The position numbers were made by a program, and so were the translations under genes. Below the pieces are notes generated by a model. The model did no database searches. It saw only the letters and a program-made list of their open reading frames with translations, and was not told the origin of the DNA. DNA of 64,000 nucleotides from JAKGBX01 sp965366835 (GTDB lineage Bacteria; Pseudomonadota; Alphaproteobacteria; Rhodobacterales; Rhodobacteraceae): contig CBDUGF010000001.1 of the NCBI GenBank assembly GCA_965366835.1, forward strand, positions 17,570 to 81,569. The letters are read 5' to 3'. Below, piece after piece: positions 8,953 through 18,227 of the stretch. Numbering within the stretch: position 1 is the first letter of the stretch; each line of letters begins with the position of its first letter.

Positions 8953-9189
8953 TCAGTCGGGGGCGCGGGTGGTCAGCGCCAAAGCGTGCAATTCGCCGTC
9001 CGAGCCGTCCATCTTGCCCTTGAGGGCGGCATAGACGGCGCGCTGCTGTTGCACCCGGTTCATTCCGCGAAAGCTTTCATCGACCACCATCGCCGCCATG
9101 TGACGCCCATCGGCGCCATCGACGGCGATCTCGGCCTTGGGGAAAGCTGCACGGAGCAGATCTTCGAGTTCCTGCGCGTGAATGGCCAT
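8953..9189 (-). CDS. bolA: BolA/IbaG family protein
   Basis: Small BolA-fold protein expected to form a Fe-S-ligating heterodimer with the neighbouring monothiol glutaredoxin. The 78 residues include the conserved His in GADGRHMAAMVV, the Arg-rich SFRGMNRVQQQRAVY segment that matches the BolA class II fold, and the LHALAL C-terminal strand. It is the third gene of a minus-strand run purL, cysteine-cluster protein, bolA, grxD. It could equally be called ibaG-like; the subfamily is not resolvable by eye. Confidence 0.92.
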   Translation of the reverse strand: MAIHAQELEDLLRAAFPKAEIAVDGADGRHMAAMVVDESFRGMNRVQQQRAVYAALKGKMDGSDGELHALALTTRAPD

Positions 9190-9273
9190 TTGGGTCTCCG
9201 TTTTGTCTTCGCGCTGAATCTAGGGCGGGTTTGGGGGCGGTGCAAGACGTAGCGGCCATGCTTCGGCGAAAAG

Positions 9274-9800
9274 CTAGACTTTCAATGCAGGTTTCGGGAC
9301 CGGGGCGTATTGCGCCAGGGATTTGAGGAAGCGATCGACCTCGGCCGGCGCCGGACCGGTGGCGATGTTTCGCGCGATCTCCCGGGTCATGTCGGCGGGG
9401 CAGAGCGCGCCGAGCAGGGCGCGGCGGCGGGCTTCGGCCTCGGGCGGCAGCGCCAGCGTGGCGACGGCGCGCAACAGCTCGATACGGTCGTGCAGATGGC
9501 GCAGGTGGCGAAAGCTGTCGATCTGCGCGGGCAAGAGTGCGGCATGATCCTGCCAGCTTTTGCCGGAATAGAGCGCAATGGTTCGCTGCCCCGCACCGGT
9601 GCAGTCATAGGCGACGCAGCCGGGAAAGCCCCTGTCGGCCAGCGCGTCATGGATGCTGCAACGATGCCGCGCGAGATGCGGGCAGGGTATGCTGGCGGGC
9701 TTGTCGATGGCGAAGGCCTCGCCCTTGTCAAACGCCAGCGCGACGCAGCAAAGCGCGGCGCAGGCGGCACAATCGGGGCTGAGATCGGGCAGGTTCTGGC

Positions 9801-9804
<4 letters not shown>
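9274..9804 (-). CDS. YkgJ-like cysteine-cluster protein, probable CTG start
   Basis: Putative metal or Fe-S binding protein of unknown function. Conserved-looking protein sequence begins right at the purL stop, and the first in-frame codon that fits is CTG at 9804, overlapping that stop. It gives 176 residues opening SQNLPDLSPDCAACAALCC. The cluster C-x2-C-x3-C-C (Cys12, 15, 19, 20) matches the YkgJ/CxxCxxxCC pattern, with further cysteines in IPCPHL, RCSIH, GCVAYDC. No ATG or GTG exists in frame near this point; the nearest upstream ATG is at 9915, deep inside purL in another frame. A rare CTG start through translational coupling is therefore inferred. Confidence 0.72.
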
Positions 9805-11966
<2,162 letters not shown>

Positions 11967-12144
11967 CTGGTGCTCTTTCCCCGGTGGCAGGCTGTAGGCG
12001 TTCTCATAATCCAAGGGGGCAGGGCATGGAAGGGGGCCGGGCGCGGCAATTGGTGCGGTTCGCAGAAATTTTCAGGCCGCGGTGTCGAAATATCGGGGTG
12101 CCGTTCGTCCTTGGGGTATCGAAAGGCCAACGAGGAGCGAGAGA

Positions 12145-12534
12145 ATGAGTTTACCGATAACATCCCTATACGGCGCGGCATTCGGCATCGTGATGCTGAT
12201 CCTGTGGCTCAATGTGACCAAGAGGCGCGCAAAGCTGCATGTGTCGATCGGCGATGGCGGCGAGACGGCATTGCATGAGCATATCCGGCGGCACGGCAAC
12301 TTCATCGAATGGGTGCCGCTGACGGTGATCCTGATGGCGCTGGCCGAGGTGCAGGGCGCCGCGGCGCTATGGCTGCATGTGGCGGGCGCTCTGGCGCTGG
12401 CGGGGCGGCTTGTGCATCCCTTCGGATTGCGCGCCGACAATGCCGCCCATCCGGCGCGGATCGTGGGCAACCTGGGCAATATCCTGGCGATGGCGCTGCT
12501 GATCGTGCTGATGGCGCGCGCCGCGCTTGCCTGA
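12145..12534 (+). CDS. MAPEG family membrane protein
   Basis: Small integral membrane protein of the MAPEG superfamily (membrane-associated proteins in eicosanoid and glutathione metabolism); in bacteria the substrate is usually unknown. The 129 residues form about four transmembrane helices. After the first helix comes a charged loop NVTKRRAKLHVSIGDGG, followed by the family-typical R-x-H-x-N-F-x-E pattern in IRRHGNFIEWVPL. GRLVHPFGLR lies before the last helix. ATG 12145 follows GAGGAGCGAG. It precedes the DGPF/ECF sigma pair by 43 bases on the same strand. Confidence 0.85.
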   Translation: MSLPITSLYGAAFGIVMLILWLNVTKRRAKLHVSIGDGGETALHEHIRRHGNFIEWVPLTVILMALAEVQGAAALWLHVAGALALAGRLVHPFGLRADNAAHPARIVGNLGNILAMALLIVLMARAALA

Positions 12535-12577
12535 GCCCGCAAGACATTCCAAACTGAAACCCAAGAGGAGAAAGACG

Positions 12578-12937
12578 ATGAAATACCTGGCATTGATCTA
12601 TGACGTGCGCAATTCCGATCCGGGGCCGAAGCCCGGCACGCCCGAGTTTGCGGCGATGATGGAGCCCTGGAACAAGGTGAACCAGACCTTCATTGACGCC
12701 GGTGTGATGGCTGGCGGCGAGGCGCTGATGCCGCCGGAAACCGCGACCTGCGTGCGCGTGCGCGGCGGCAAGACCGAGACGATGGACGGCCCCTTTGCCG
12801 AGACCAAGGAGCAGCTCGGCGGCTATTACATGCTCGACTGCAAGGATCTGGATGAAGCGCTGCACTATGCGGCGATGATCCCGGTTGCCAATACCGGCAC
12901 CATCGAGGTGCGCCCGGTGATGGAACTGCCGGGGTAG
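12578..12937 (+). CDS. YCII/DGPF-domain protein
   Basis: Member of the YCII-related (DGPF) family, small ferredoxin-fold proteins of uncertain biochemistry. They are almost always encoded beside an ECF42-type sigma factor, as here. The 119-residue product has the defining MDGPFAETKEQLGGYYMLD motif in the middle and a KYLALIYD first strand. ATG 12578 has an ideal AGAGGAG ribosome site eight bases upstream. The start of the sigma factor gene lies only five bases after this stop, so the two should be cotranscribed. Confidence 0.92.
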   Translation: MKYLALIYDVRNSDPGPKPGTPEFAAMMEPWNKVNQTFIDAGVMAGGEALMPPETATCVRVRGGKTETMDGPFAETKEQLGGYYMLDCKDLDEALHYAAMIPVANTGTIEVRPVMELPG

Positions 12938-12942
12938 GGCGG

Positions 12943-14187
12943 ATGGCGGCCGGGGCCGAGGACATCGCCGCGGCCCTGAGCCGTGTGATGGGCGAGGACC
13001 ACGGCCGCCTGATTGCCGCGTTGATCCGCCAGCTGGGTGATTTCCAGCTGGCGGAGGACGTCTTGCAGGACGCGATGGAGGCGGCTCTACTGCATTGGGG
13101 GCGCTCGGGCCTGCCCGCCAGCCCGCAGGGGTGGCTTTTGAAGGTGGCGCGGCGCAAGGCGATTGACCGGATGCGCCGCACTGCCAGCCTGGCCGACAAG
13201 ACAAGGGAAATGGCGGTTCTGATGGCACAGGACAGTGAGCCAGAGATGCCCGACATTCCCGATGAGCGGCTGCGGCTGATCTTCACCTGCTGCCACCCGG
13301 CGCTGGAACGCAAGAGCCAGGTGGCGCTGACCCTGCGCAGCCTGGGCGGGCTGACCACGCCCGAGATCGCGCGGGCGTTTCTGGACAGCGATGCGGCGAT
13401 GGGCCAGCGGATCAGCCGGGCCAAGGCCAAGATCGCCGGGGCCGGCATCCCCTTCAAGGTGCCTGGCCGGGAAGACTGGGGCGCGCGGCTGGGCGCGGTG
13501 TTGCGGGTGATCTATCTGATTTTCAACGAAGGCTACAGCGCCGCCGAGGGCGACGCGCCGATCCGGGCGGGCCTGTGCGAAGAGGCGATCTGGCTGGCGC
13601 GAATGCTGGACCAGCTGCGCCCCGGTGAAGCCGAGATCGAGGGGCTGCTGGCGCTGATGCTGTTTGCCCATGCCCGGCGGGCGGCGCGGATCGGGGCGGA
13701 CGGGCTGCCCCGTGCGCCCGAGACGCAGGAGCGCGCGCATTGGGACCGGGCGATGTGGCGCGAGGCCGAGACGGTGCTGGACCGGGCGGTCGCGCGGCTG
13801 CGCGCGGGGCCGTTCCAGATCCAGGCCGCGATTTCGGCGCTGCACATGGACCGGGAGCGCGCGCCGGGGCAGCCGCCGGACTGGCGCCAGATCATGCTGC
13901 TCTATGACCGGCTTTTCGAGATGACGCCAAGCCCGGTTGTGGCGCTGAACCGGGCGGTGGCGCTGGCCGAGGTGGCGGGCGCCGAGGCGGGGCTGGCGGC
14001 GCTCGTCGGGCTGGGCGAGGCGCTGGCGCGCTATCAGCCTTATCACGCGGCGCTGGCCGATCTGCTGAGCCGGGCCGGGCAGCGGGACGCAGCACTTGCG
14101 GCTTATGACCGGGCGATCGCGCTGAGCCGCAATCCGGCCGACACCGCGCTGCTGCGCCAGAGACGTGGCAGGTTTGGGCAAGCTTGA
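12943..14187 (+). CDS. ECF42-type RNA polymerase sigma factor with C-terminal extension
   Basis: Extracytoplasmic-function sigma factor of the class coupled to DGPF proteins (ECF42; COG4941). The 414-residue protein has sigma region 2 (FQLAEDVLQDAMEAAL and GWLLKVARRKAIDRMRR, about residues 27-85). Region 4 (LRSLGGLTTPEIARAFLDS) follows at about 128-155. A long C-terminal domain of ~230 residues shows the ECF42-typical IYLIFNEGYSA segment and TPR-like helical repeats. In characterised ECF42 systems this extension is needed for activity and no anti-sigma factor is known; none is encoded here. The likely target is the upstream DGPF gene. Confidence 0.9.
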   Translation: MAAGAEDIAAALSRVMGEDHGRLIAALIRQLGDFQLAEDVLQDAMEAALLHWGRSGLPASPQGWLLKVARRKAIDRMRRTASLADKTREMAVLMAQDSEPEMPDIPDERLRLIFTCCHPALERKSQVALTLRSLGGLTTPEIARAFLDSDAAMGQRISRAKAKIAGAGIPFKVPGREDWGARLGAVLRVIYLIFNEGYSAAEGDAPIRAGLCEEAIWLARMLDQLRPGEAEIEGLLALMLFAHARRAARIGADGLPRAPETQERAHWDRAMWREAETVLDRAVARLRAGPFQIQAAISALHMDRERAPGQPPDWRQIMLLYDRLFEMTPSPVVALNRAVALAEVAGAEAGLAALVGLGEALARYQPYHAALADLLSRAGQRDAALAAYDRAIALSRNPADTALLRQRRGRFGQA

Positions 14188-14238
14188 CCTGTCGGGCCTG
14201 ATGGCATTGGGTGGCTGGGCTGAACGGGGGAAAGACAC

Positions 14239-15258
14239 ATGGTCGAATTGCTGGACAATCCTTGGCGCGGGCGCGGGATGGATTGGGACGGCCTTGCCGA
14301 TATTCCATGGCCCAGCGTCGATGCCGATACCGTGGGCGCAATGCTGGTGCGCTGTCCGTTTCACGAGGTCACGCCGCTGACCCGGCGAGACGGGTTTGCC
14401 GGGGCGGGCGAGGTCTGGGTCAAGGATGAACGCTTTCGCATGGGTCTGGGCAGCTTCAAGGCGCTCGGCGCGGCTTATGCGATTGCCCGCGATCATGCCG
14501 AGGGCCTGTCGCAGGGGCGCACCTATGTGACCGCGAGTGCCGGCAACCATGGCCTGTCGGTGGCGGCGGGGGCGGCGGCGTTTGACGCCCGCGCGGTGAT
14601 TTATCTCAGCCAGACGGTGCCCGAGGACTTCGCCCAGCGGCTGCGCCTGTCGGGTGCCGAGGTGGTGCGCGAGGGCGCCACCTATGAAGACAGCATGGCG
14701 GCGGCGGCGCGGGCGGCGGAGGCCAATGGCTGGGCGCTGTTGTCGGACAGTTCCTGGCCCGGCTATGTCGAGCGGCCCTTCCGCGTGATGGAGGGCTATC
14801 TGGCGCTGGCTGCCGAGGTGGTGGCCGAGATCGCGGCCCCGCCGACGCATATCTTCCTGCAAGCCGGGGTCGGCGGGCTGGCCGGGGCCTGCGCGGCCTA
14901 TTTCCGCAAGGAATGGGGCGACGCGCCGCGCATCATCGTGGTCGAGCCAGAAGCGGCCCCGGCGCTTTTCGCGAGCATCAAGGCGGGGCGCGCTGTGGTC
15001 ACGCGGGGGCCGGTCTCGACCATGGGGCGGCTCGATTGCAAGGAACCGTCGCTGATTGCGCTCAAAGGGCTGGCGCGCGATGCCGACGGCTTTGCGCTGA
15101 TTAGCGAGGACGAGGCGGAGGGCGCGATGCCGCTGCTGGCCGAGGCCGGGCTGGAGACCACGCCTTCGGGGGGCGCCGGGCTGGCGGCTTTGCTTGCGCT
15201 GACGCCTTTGGGCGAGGGCGCGCGCGTATTGTGCATTCTGAGCGAGGCGCCGGAGTGA
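14239..15258 (+). CDS. PLP-dependent lyase, diaminopropionate ammonia-lyase-like
   Basis: Fold-type II pyridoxal-phosphate enzyme, most similar in motif layout to diaminopropionate ammonia-lyase. The 339-residue protein has the Schiff-base Lys in GSFKALGAAYA (Lys74), the substrate/phosphate loop TASAGNHG (residues 99-105), and an Asn/His pair. A glycine-rich phosphate-binding loop appears in LQAGVGGLAGA. Canonical DpaL proteins are nearer 400 residues, so this is a shorter relative and the true substrate may be another hydroxy- or amino-amino acid. The stop overlaps the GTG start of the M24 peptidase gene (GTGA), suggesting a joint catabolic or detoxifying role. Confidence 0.8.
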   Translation: MVELLDNPWRGRGMDWDGLADIPWPSVDADTVGAMLVRCPFHEVTPLTRRDGFAGAGEVWVKDERFRMGLGSFKALGAAYAIARDHAEGLSQGRTYVTASAGNHGLSVAAGAAAFDARAVIYLSQTVPEDFAQRLRLSGAEVVREGATYEDSMAAAARAAEANGWALLSDSSWPGYVERPFRVMEGYLALAAEVVAEIAAPPTHIFLQAGVGGLAGACAAYFRKEWGDAPRIIVVEPEAAPALFASIKAGRAVVTRGPVSTMGRLDCKEPSLIALKGLARDADGFALISEDEAEGAMPLLAEAGLETTPSGGAGLAALLALTPLGEGARVLCILSEAPE

Positions 15259-16391
15259 GCCCGCGCGGCTTTGACAGCGGCGAATACGAGGCGCGGCTGG
15301 CGCGGGCGCAGGCGGCGATGGCGCGCGCCGGGCTGGCGGCGCTGTTGCTCACCACCGAGCCGGAGATCCGCTATTTCACCGGGTTTCTCACAAGGTTCTG
15401 GGAGAGCCCGAGCCGCTCGTGGTTCCTGATCGTGCCGGCCTCGGGCGCGCCGGTGGCGGTGATCCCGTCGATCGGGGCGGCGCTGATGCGCCAGAGCTGG
15501 ATCGAGGACATCCGCACCTGGCCCGCGCCAAGGCCGGAGGATGACGGGGTGAGCCTGCTGGTCGATGCGCTGCGCGAATTGGCGGGCGGCGGGCGGATCG
15601 GGGTGCCGATGGGATACGAGACCCACCTGCGCATGCCGCTGGCGGATTTCGAGCGGCTGGGTGCGGCGGGGCTGGTTTTCGCCGACGATCAGGGCCTGAT
15701 GGCGCGGCTGCGGGCGGTGAAGAGCGAAGCCGAGATTGCCAAGATTGCGCGCGCCTGTGCCATTGCCGGGCGGGCCTTTGCCCGGGTCGGCGAGATTGCG
15801 GGCGCGGGCGTGCCTCTGAGCGCGGTGTTTCGCGGCTTTCAGGCGCTGTTGCTGGAAGAGGGCGCCGACCATGTGCCTTATCTGGCGGGCGGGGCCGGGC
15901 CGCTGGGCTATTCGGACGTGATTTCTTCGGCCAGCGATGCGCCGCTGGCACCGGGCGATATCCTGATGCTCGATACCGGCGCGGTCTGGGACGGGTATTT
16001 CTGCGATTATGACCGCAACTTCGCGGTCGGGCAGGCCGATCCGAAAGCCGCGGGCGGCTGGGCGCGGCTTCTGGAGGCGGCGGAGGCCGGGCTGGCGGCG
16101 GCAAGGCCAGGCGCACGGGCCTGCGATCTGTGGCGCGCGATGGCGGATGTGACAGGAGCGGGCACGGATGCGGGGCGGCTGGGCCATGGCCTCGGCATGC
16201 AGCTGACCGAGGGGCTTTCCCTGACGGAAGGCGACGAGACGGTGCTGGAGCCGGGGATGGTGATCACGCTGGAACCCAACGTGGAGACGGCGCCCAGAGT
16301 GTTGATGGTGCATGAGGAAAACATCGTGATCCGGGCCGCGGGCGCTGAGCGGCTCTCGCCCTGGGCGAATGGCGATCTGCCGGTGGTATGA
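15255..16391 (+). CDS. M24 family metallopeptidase (Xaa-Pro aminopeptidase/creatinase-like)
   Basis: Pita-bread-fold metalloenzyme of family M24. The 378-residue protein (GTG 15255, overlapping the previous stop) has a creatinase-type N-terminal domain. The catalytic domain retains all five dimetal ligands: Asp in MLDTGAV, Asp in CDYDRN, His in GHGLGMQ, Glu in TLEPN and Glu in HEENIVI. Intact ligands argue for a metallopeptidase rather than a metal-free creatinase. Translational coupling to the PLP lyase gene hints that both act on a related amino-acid derivative, but the substrate cannot be read from sequence. Confidence 0.85.
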   Translation: MSPRGFDSGEYEARLARAQAAMARAGLAALLLTTEPEIRYFTGFLTRFWESPSRSWFLIVPASGAPVAVIPSIGAALMRQSWIEDIRTWPAPRPEDDGVSLLVDALRELAGGGRIGVPMGYETHLRMPLADFERLGAAGLVFADDQGLMARLRAVKSEAEIAKIARACAIAGRAFARVGEIAGAGVPLSAVFRGFQALLLEEGADHVPYLAGGAGPLGYSDVISSASDAPLAPGDILMLDTGAVWDGYFCDYDRNFAVGQADPKAAGGWARLLEAAEAGLAAARPGARACDLWRAMADVTGAGTDAGRLGHGLGMQLTEGLSLTEGDETVLEPGMVITLEPNVETAPRVLMVHEENIVIRAAGAERLSPWANGDLPVV

Positions 16392-16394
16392 GGC

Positions 16395-16853
16395 TTAGAA
16401 CAAGGCGTCGCCCAACTCTGTCAGCCGCCGGGCCGCCTTGTGCATCAGCTCGATATCCTCGGGCGACCATTTGCGCTGGTGATTGTGGAGCGCGCAAAGC
16501 ACGTAGCCGCTGCCCTCGCCGCTGCCATCCGCGCGTTTGATCGGCACACCGAGGTAAGCGGCGACGCCCAGTTTGGCGACGGCGGGATGATCGTGCAGCA
16601 GCGGGTGAGAAAAGGCATCGTCGATAACCAGTTCGAAATTCATTTCCGTCACGTGGCGGCAGATCGAATAGACAATCGGAAAACTCTCGCGGAAGCCTTC
16701 GGGCAGGGGCTGGCCGGCGCTTGCGATGACGCGCTGGATGGTTTCGAGCGGTTGTGTGATCAATACCACCGAAACGCCGAGAGCCCGATGTACATGCGAC
16801 ACGACCCCATCGAGGGTGCGGATTTGCGACAAGCTGGTTTCTGGAATAAGCAT
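16395..16853 (-). CDS. GAF domain-containing protein
   Basis: Single-domain GAF protein (about 152 residues), a small-molecule or redox sensor fold. It starts LIPETSLSQIRTLDGVV, followed by a helix, the FRESFPIVYSICRHVTEM region, an AYLGVPI strand and a GYVLCALHNHQRKWS strand typical of GAF cores. It ends with a helix (IELMHKAARRLTEL). ATG 16853 follows CAAGGGGCC, a weak ribosome site. An in-frame ATG at 16919 would add 22 residues and has no visible ribosome site. It lacks any output domain, so signalling partners are unknown. It faces the M24 gene tail-to-tail, three bases apart. Confidence 0.8.
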   Translation of the reverse strand: MLIPETSLSQIRTLDGVVSHVHRALGVSVVLITQPLETIQRVIASAGQPLPEGFRESFPIVYSICRHVTEMNFELVIDDAFSHPLLHDHPAVAKLGVAAYLGVPIKRADGSGEGSGYVLCALHNHQRKWSPEDIELMHKAARRLTELGDALF

Positions 16854-16972
16854 AAGGCCCCTTGCGGCGGACACCTTGCGGCTTTGCAGCAGTATGGTGC
16901 CTGGCATCTGAAATGCCATGGGGCCGAGCGTCGCAGCGTAGGTGCCGGGACGACAGGCAGGCCGTCGATTGG

Positions 16973-17000
16973 AAAAAAAGGCCGAGCACTAAGCTCGGCC
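16973..17000 (-). terminator. Intrinsic terminator on the minus strand
   Basis: GGCCGAGC (16980-16987) and GCTCGGCC (16993-17000) form a perfect 8-bp stem with a 5-base loop. Seven A residues at 16973-16979 give a U7 tract in minus-strand RNA. The nearest minus-strand gene upstream is the LysR gene ending at 17148, so this would end a LysR transcript with a ~150-nt 3' tail. On the plus strand the same hairpin lies in front of a tiny ORF. Confidence 0.75.
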
Positions 17001-17018
17001 GAAGTCCAACAGGGAGGT

Positions 17019-17066
17019 ATGATGGCAATCAACGCAAGCGCCGATCACCGTCGAGAGATCAAATAG
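17019..17066 (+). CDS. Candidate 15-codon ORF with strong ribosome site
   Basis: ATGATG at 17019 is preceded by AGGGAGG (17011-17017), one of the best ribosome sites in the window. It opens a peptide MMAINASADHRREIK ending in TAG. The downstream + strand hairpin with a T5 run (17116-17144) would end such a transcript. I know no family for this peptide. It may be a real microprotein, a leader peptide, or part of a small RNA; spacing to the first ATG is very short, so the second ATG (17022) may be used. Confidence 0.3.
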   Translation: MMAINASADHRREIK

Positions 17067-17115
17067 GCGGCGCATCCGCGCCGATCAAGCTCCAAAATGC
17101 CGCAGGTGCAGCATT

Positions 17116-17144
17116 GCCGATATGCGTGTTTTGCATGGCTTTTT
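17116..17144 (+). terminator. Possible intrinsic terminator, plus strand
   Basis: GCC-(GAT)-ATGC and GCAT-GGC form an imperfect 7-bp stem with a 3-base bulge, around a 7-base loop, followed by TTTTT at 17140-17144. It reads on the plus strand just beyond the 15-codon ORF and just short of the 3' end of the opposing LysR gene. Moderate support only because of the bulge and short T tract. Confidence 0.35.
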
Positions 17145-17147
17145 GAG

Positions 17148-18056
17148 CTACTCGACAACCGCTTGATTTTTAACCTGTTTACGATGTGCAATGATTTCCT
17201 CCTGAACGAAATCGCGGAATGCGGCGATGCGTTTGGAGGGGCGTAATTCTTCCGGGTAGGCCAAAAAGACCGGGATTTCGCCGGATTCGACATCGGGCAG
17301 CACGCGCACCAGATTCGGCACGTCCTGGGTCACGTAATCGGGCAGAACCCCGATGCCGAGATTGTTGATCACGCCCTGGAGCACGCCGAAATAGTTGTTG
17401 ACCGTCAGGGTCGAAGGCACTTCGTAGCTCAGGAGATGCTGCACCAGCGCGGCGCCGGCGCCGACCTGGGTCGAGCTGACGTTCATGCAGATCAGGCGGT
17501 GATCGGGCAGCTGTTCGAGGCTTTCCGGCGTGCCGCAGCGTTCGAGATAGTGCGGCGAGGCATAGAGCCGCATGCGCACGCCCATCAGGCGCTTGCGGAT
17601 CAGATCGGCCTGGCTCGGCTCTTTCATCCGGATCGCCACGTCGGCCTCGCGCATCGGCAGGTCGAGCACCCGCTCTTCCAGCATCAGGTCGATCTTGAGA
17701 TCGGGGTATTTCTCGTAGAACGCCGGCAGGCGCGGCACCAGCCAGAGCGTGCCGAAGCCCGTCGTCGTGGTGACGCGCAATTCGCCGAACACTTCCTCTT
17801 CGCTGTCGCGGATGCGCGCCGTGGCGGTCTCGAGGCGGCGGATCATGGCGCGGGTGGCATCGAACAGCAACTCGCCCTGCTCGGTGAGAATCAGCCCGCG
17901 CGCGTGGCGGTGAAACAGGATGGTGTTGAGCGACTCTTCGAGGGCGCGAATCTGGCGCGATACCGCCGACTGGCTGAGATGCAGCGTGTCGCCGGCATGG
18001 GTGAGGCTGCCGGCATCGGCCACCGCGTGAAAGATTCTGAGCTTGTCCCAATCCAT
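17148..18056 (-). CDS. LysR family transcriptional regulator
   Basis: LysR-type regulator of 302 residues. The winged HTH spans about residues 1-60: MDWDKLRIFHAVADAGSLT opening, then LSQSAVSRQIRALEESL recognition helix and FHRHARGLILTEQGE wing. A linker helix and a periplasmic-binding-like effector domain with TTTTGFGTLWLVPRLP follow. ATG 18056 is selected because the HTH begins directly there; the upstream extension to 18110 is basic and unconserved-looking. It is divergent from the indolepyruvate oxidoreductase gene with a 171-bp shared control region containing a good inverted repeat, so that gene is the likely target. Confidence 0.93.
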   Translation of the reverse strand: MDWDKLRIFHAVADAGSLTHAGDTLHLSQSAVSRQIRALEESLNTILFHRHARGLILTEQGELLFDATRAMIRRLETATARIRDSEEEVFGELRVTTTTGFGTLWLVPRLPAFYEKYPDLKIDLMLEERVLDLPMREADVAIRMKEPSQADLIRKRLMGVRMRLYASPHYLERCGTPESLEQLPDHRLICMNVSSTQVGAGAALVQHLLSYEVPSTLTVNNYFGVLQGVINNLGIGVLPDYVTQDVPNLVRVLPDVESGEIPVFLAYPEELRPSKRIAAFRDFVQEEIIAHRKQVKNQAVVE

Positions 18057-18156
18057 ATTCGTAACTTTCTTTGCGTGCTGCTTCTTGGCACGAAACCAAT
18101 GGCAAGACACTCTTAACTTCGCGAATTCGTGACGTCAGGGGGAATAAATCCCTTTG

Positions 18157-18192
18157 TAGGTCAAAATTTATGACCTATTATTGCTGTATATT
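18157..18192 (+). promoter_or_regulatory. Inverted repeat and candidate promoter for the indolepyruvate oxidoreductase gene
   Basis: TAGGTCA-N7-TGACCTA (18157-18177) is a perfect 7-bp inverted repeat in the LysR/ior intergenic region. A TATATT hexamer at 18187-18192 could be the -10 element, preceded by TG. A -35 element at 17-bp spacing would fall inside the repeat (AAATTT, poor consensus), as expected for an activator-dependent promoter. LysR regulators commonly bind interrupted dyads of this size; binding by the adjacent LysR is inferred. Confidence 0.5.
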
Positions 18193-18227
18193 TTGTCGCA
18201 GGCTGTCGGCGTCAGGGGAGGCACGAG

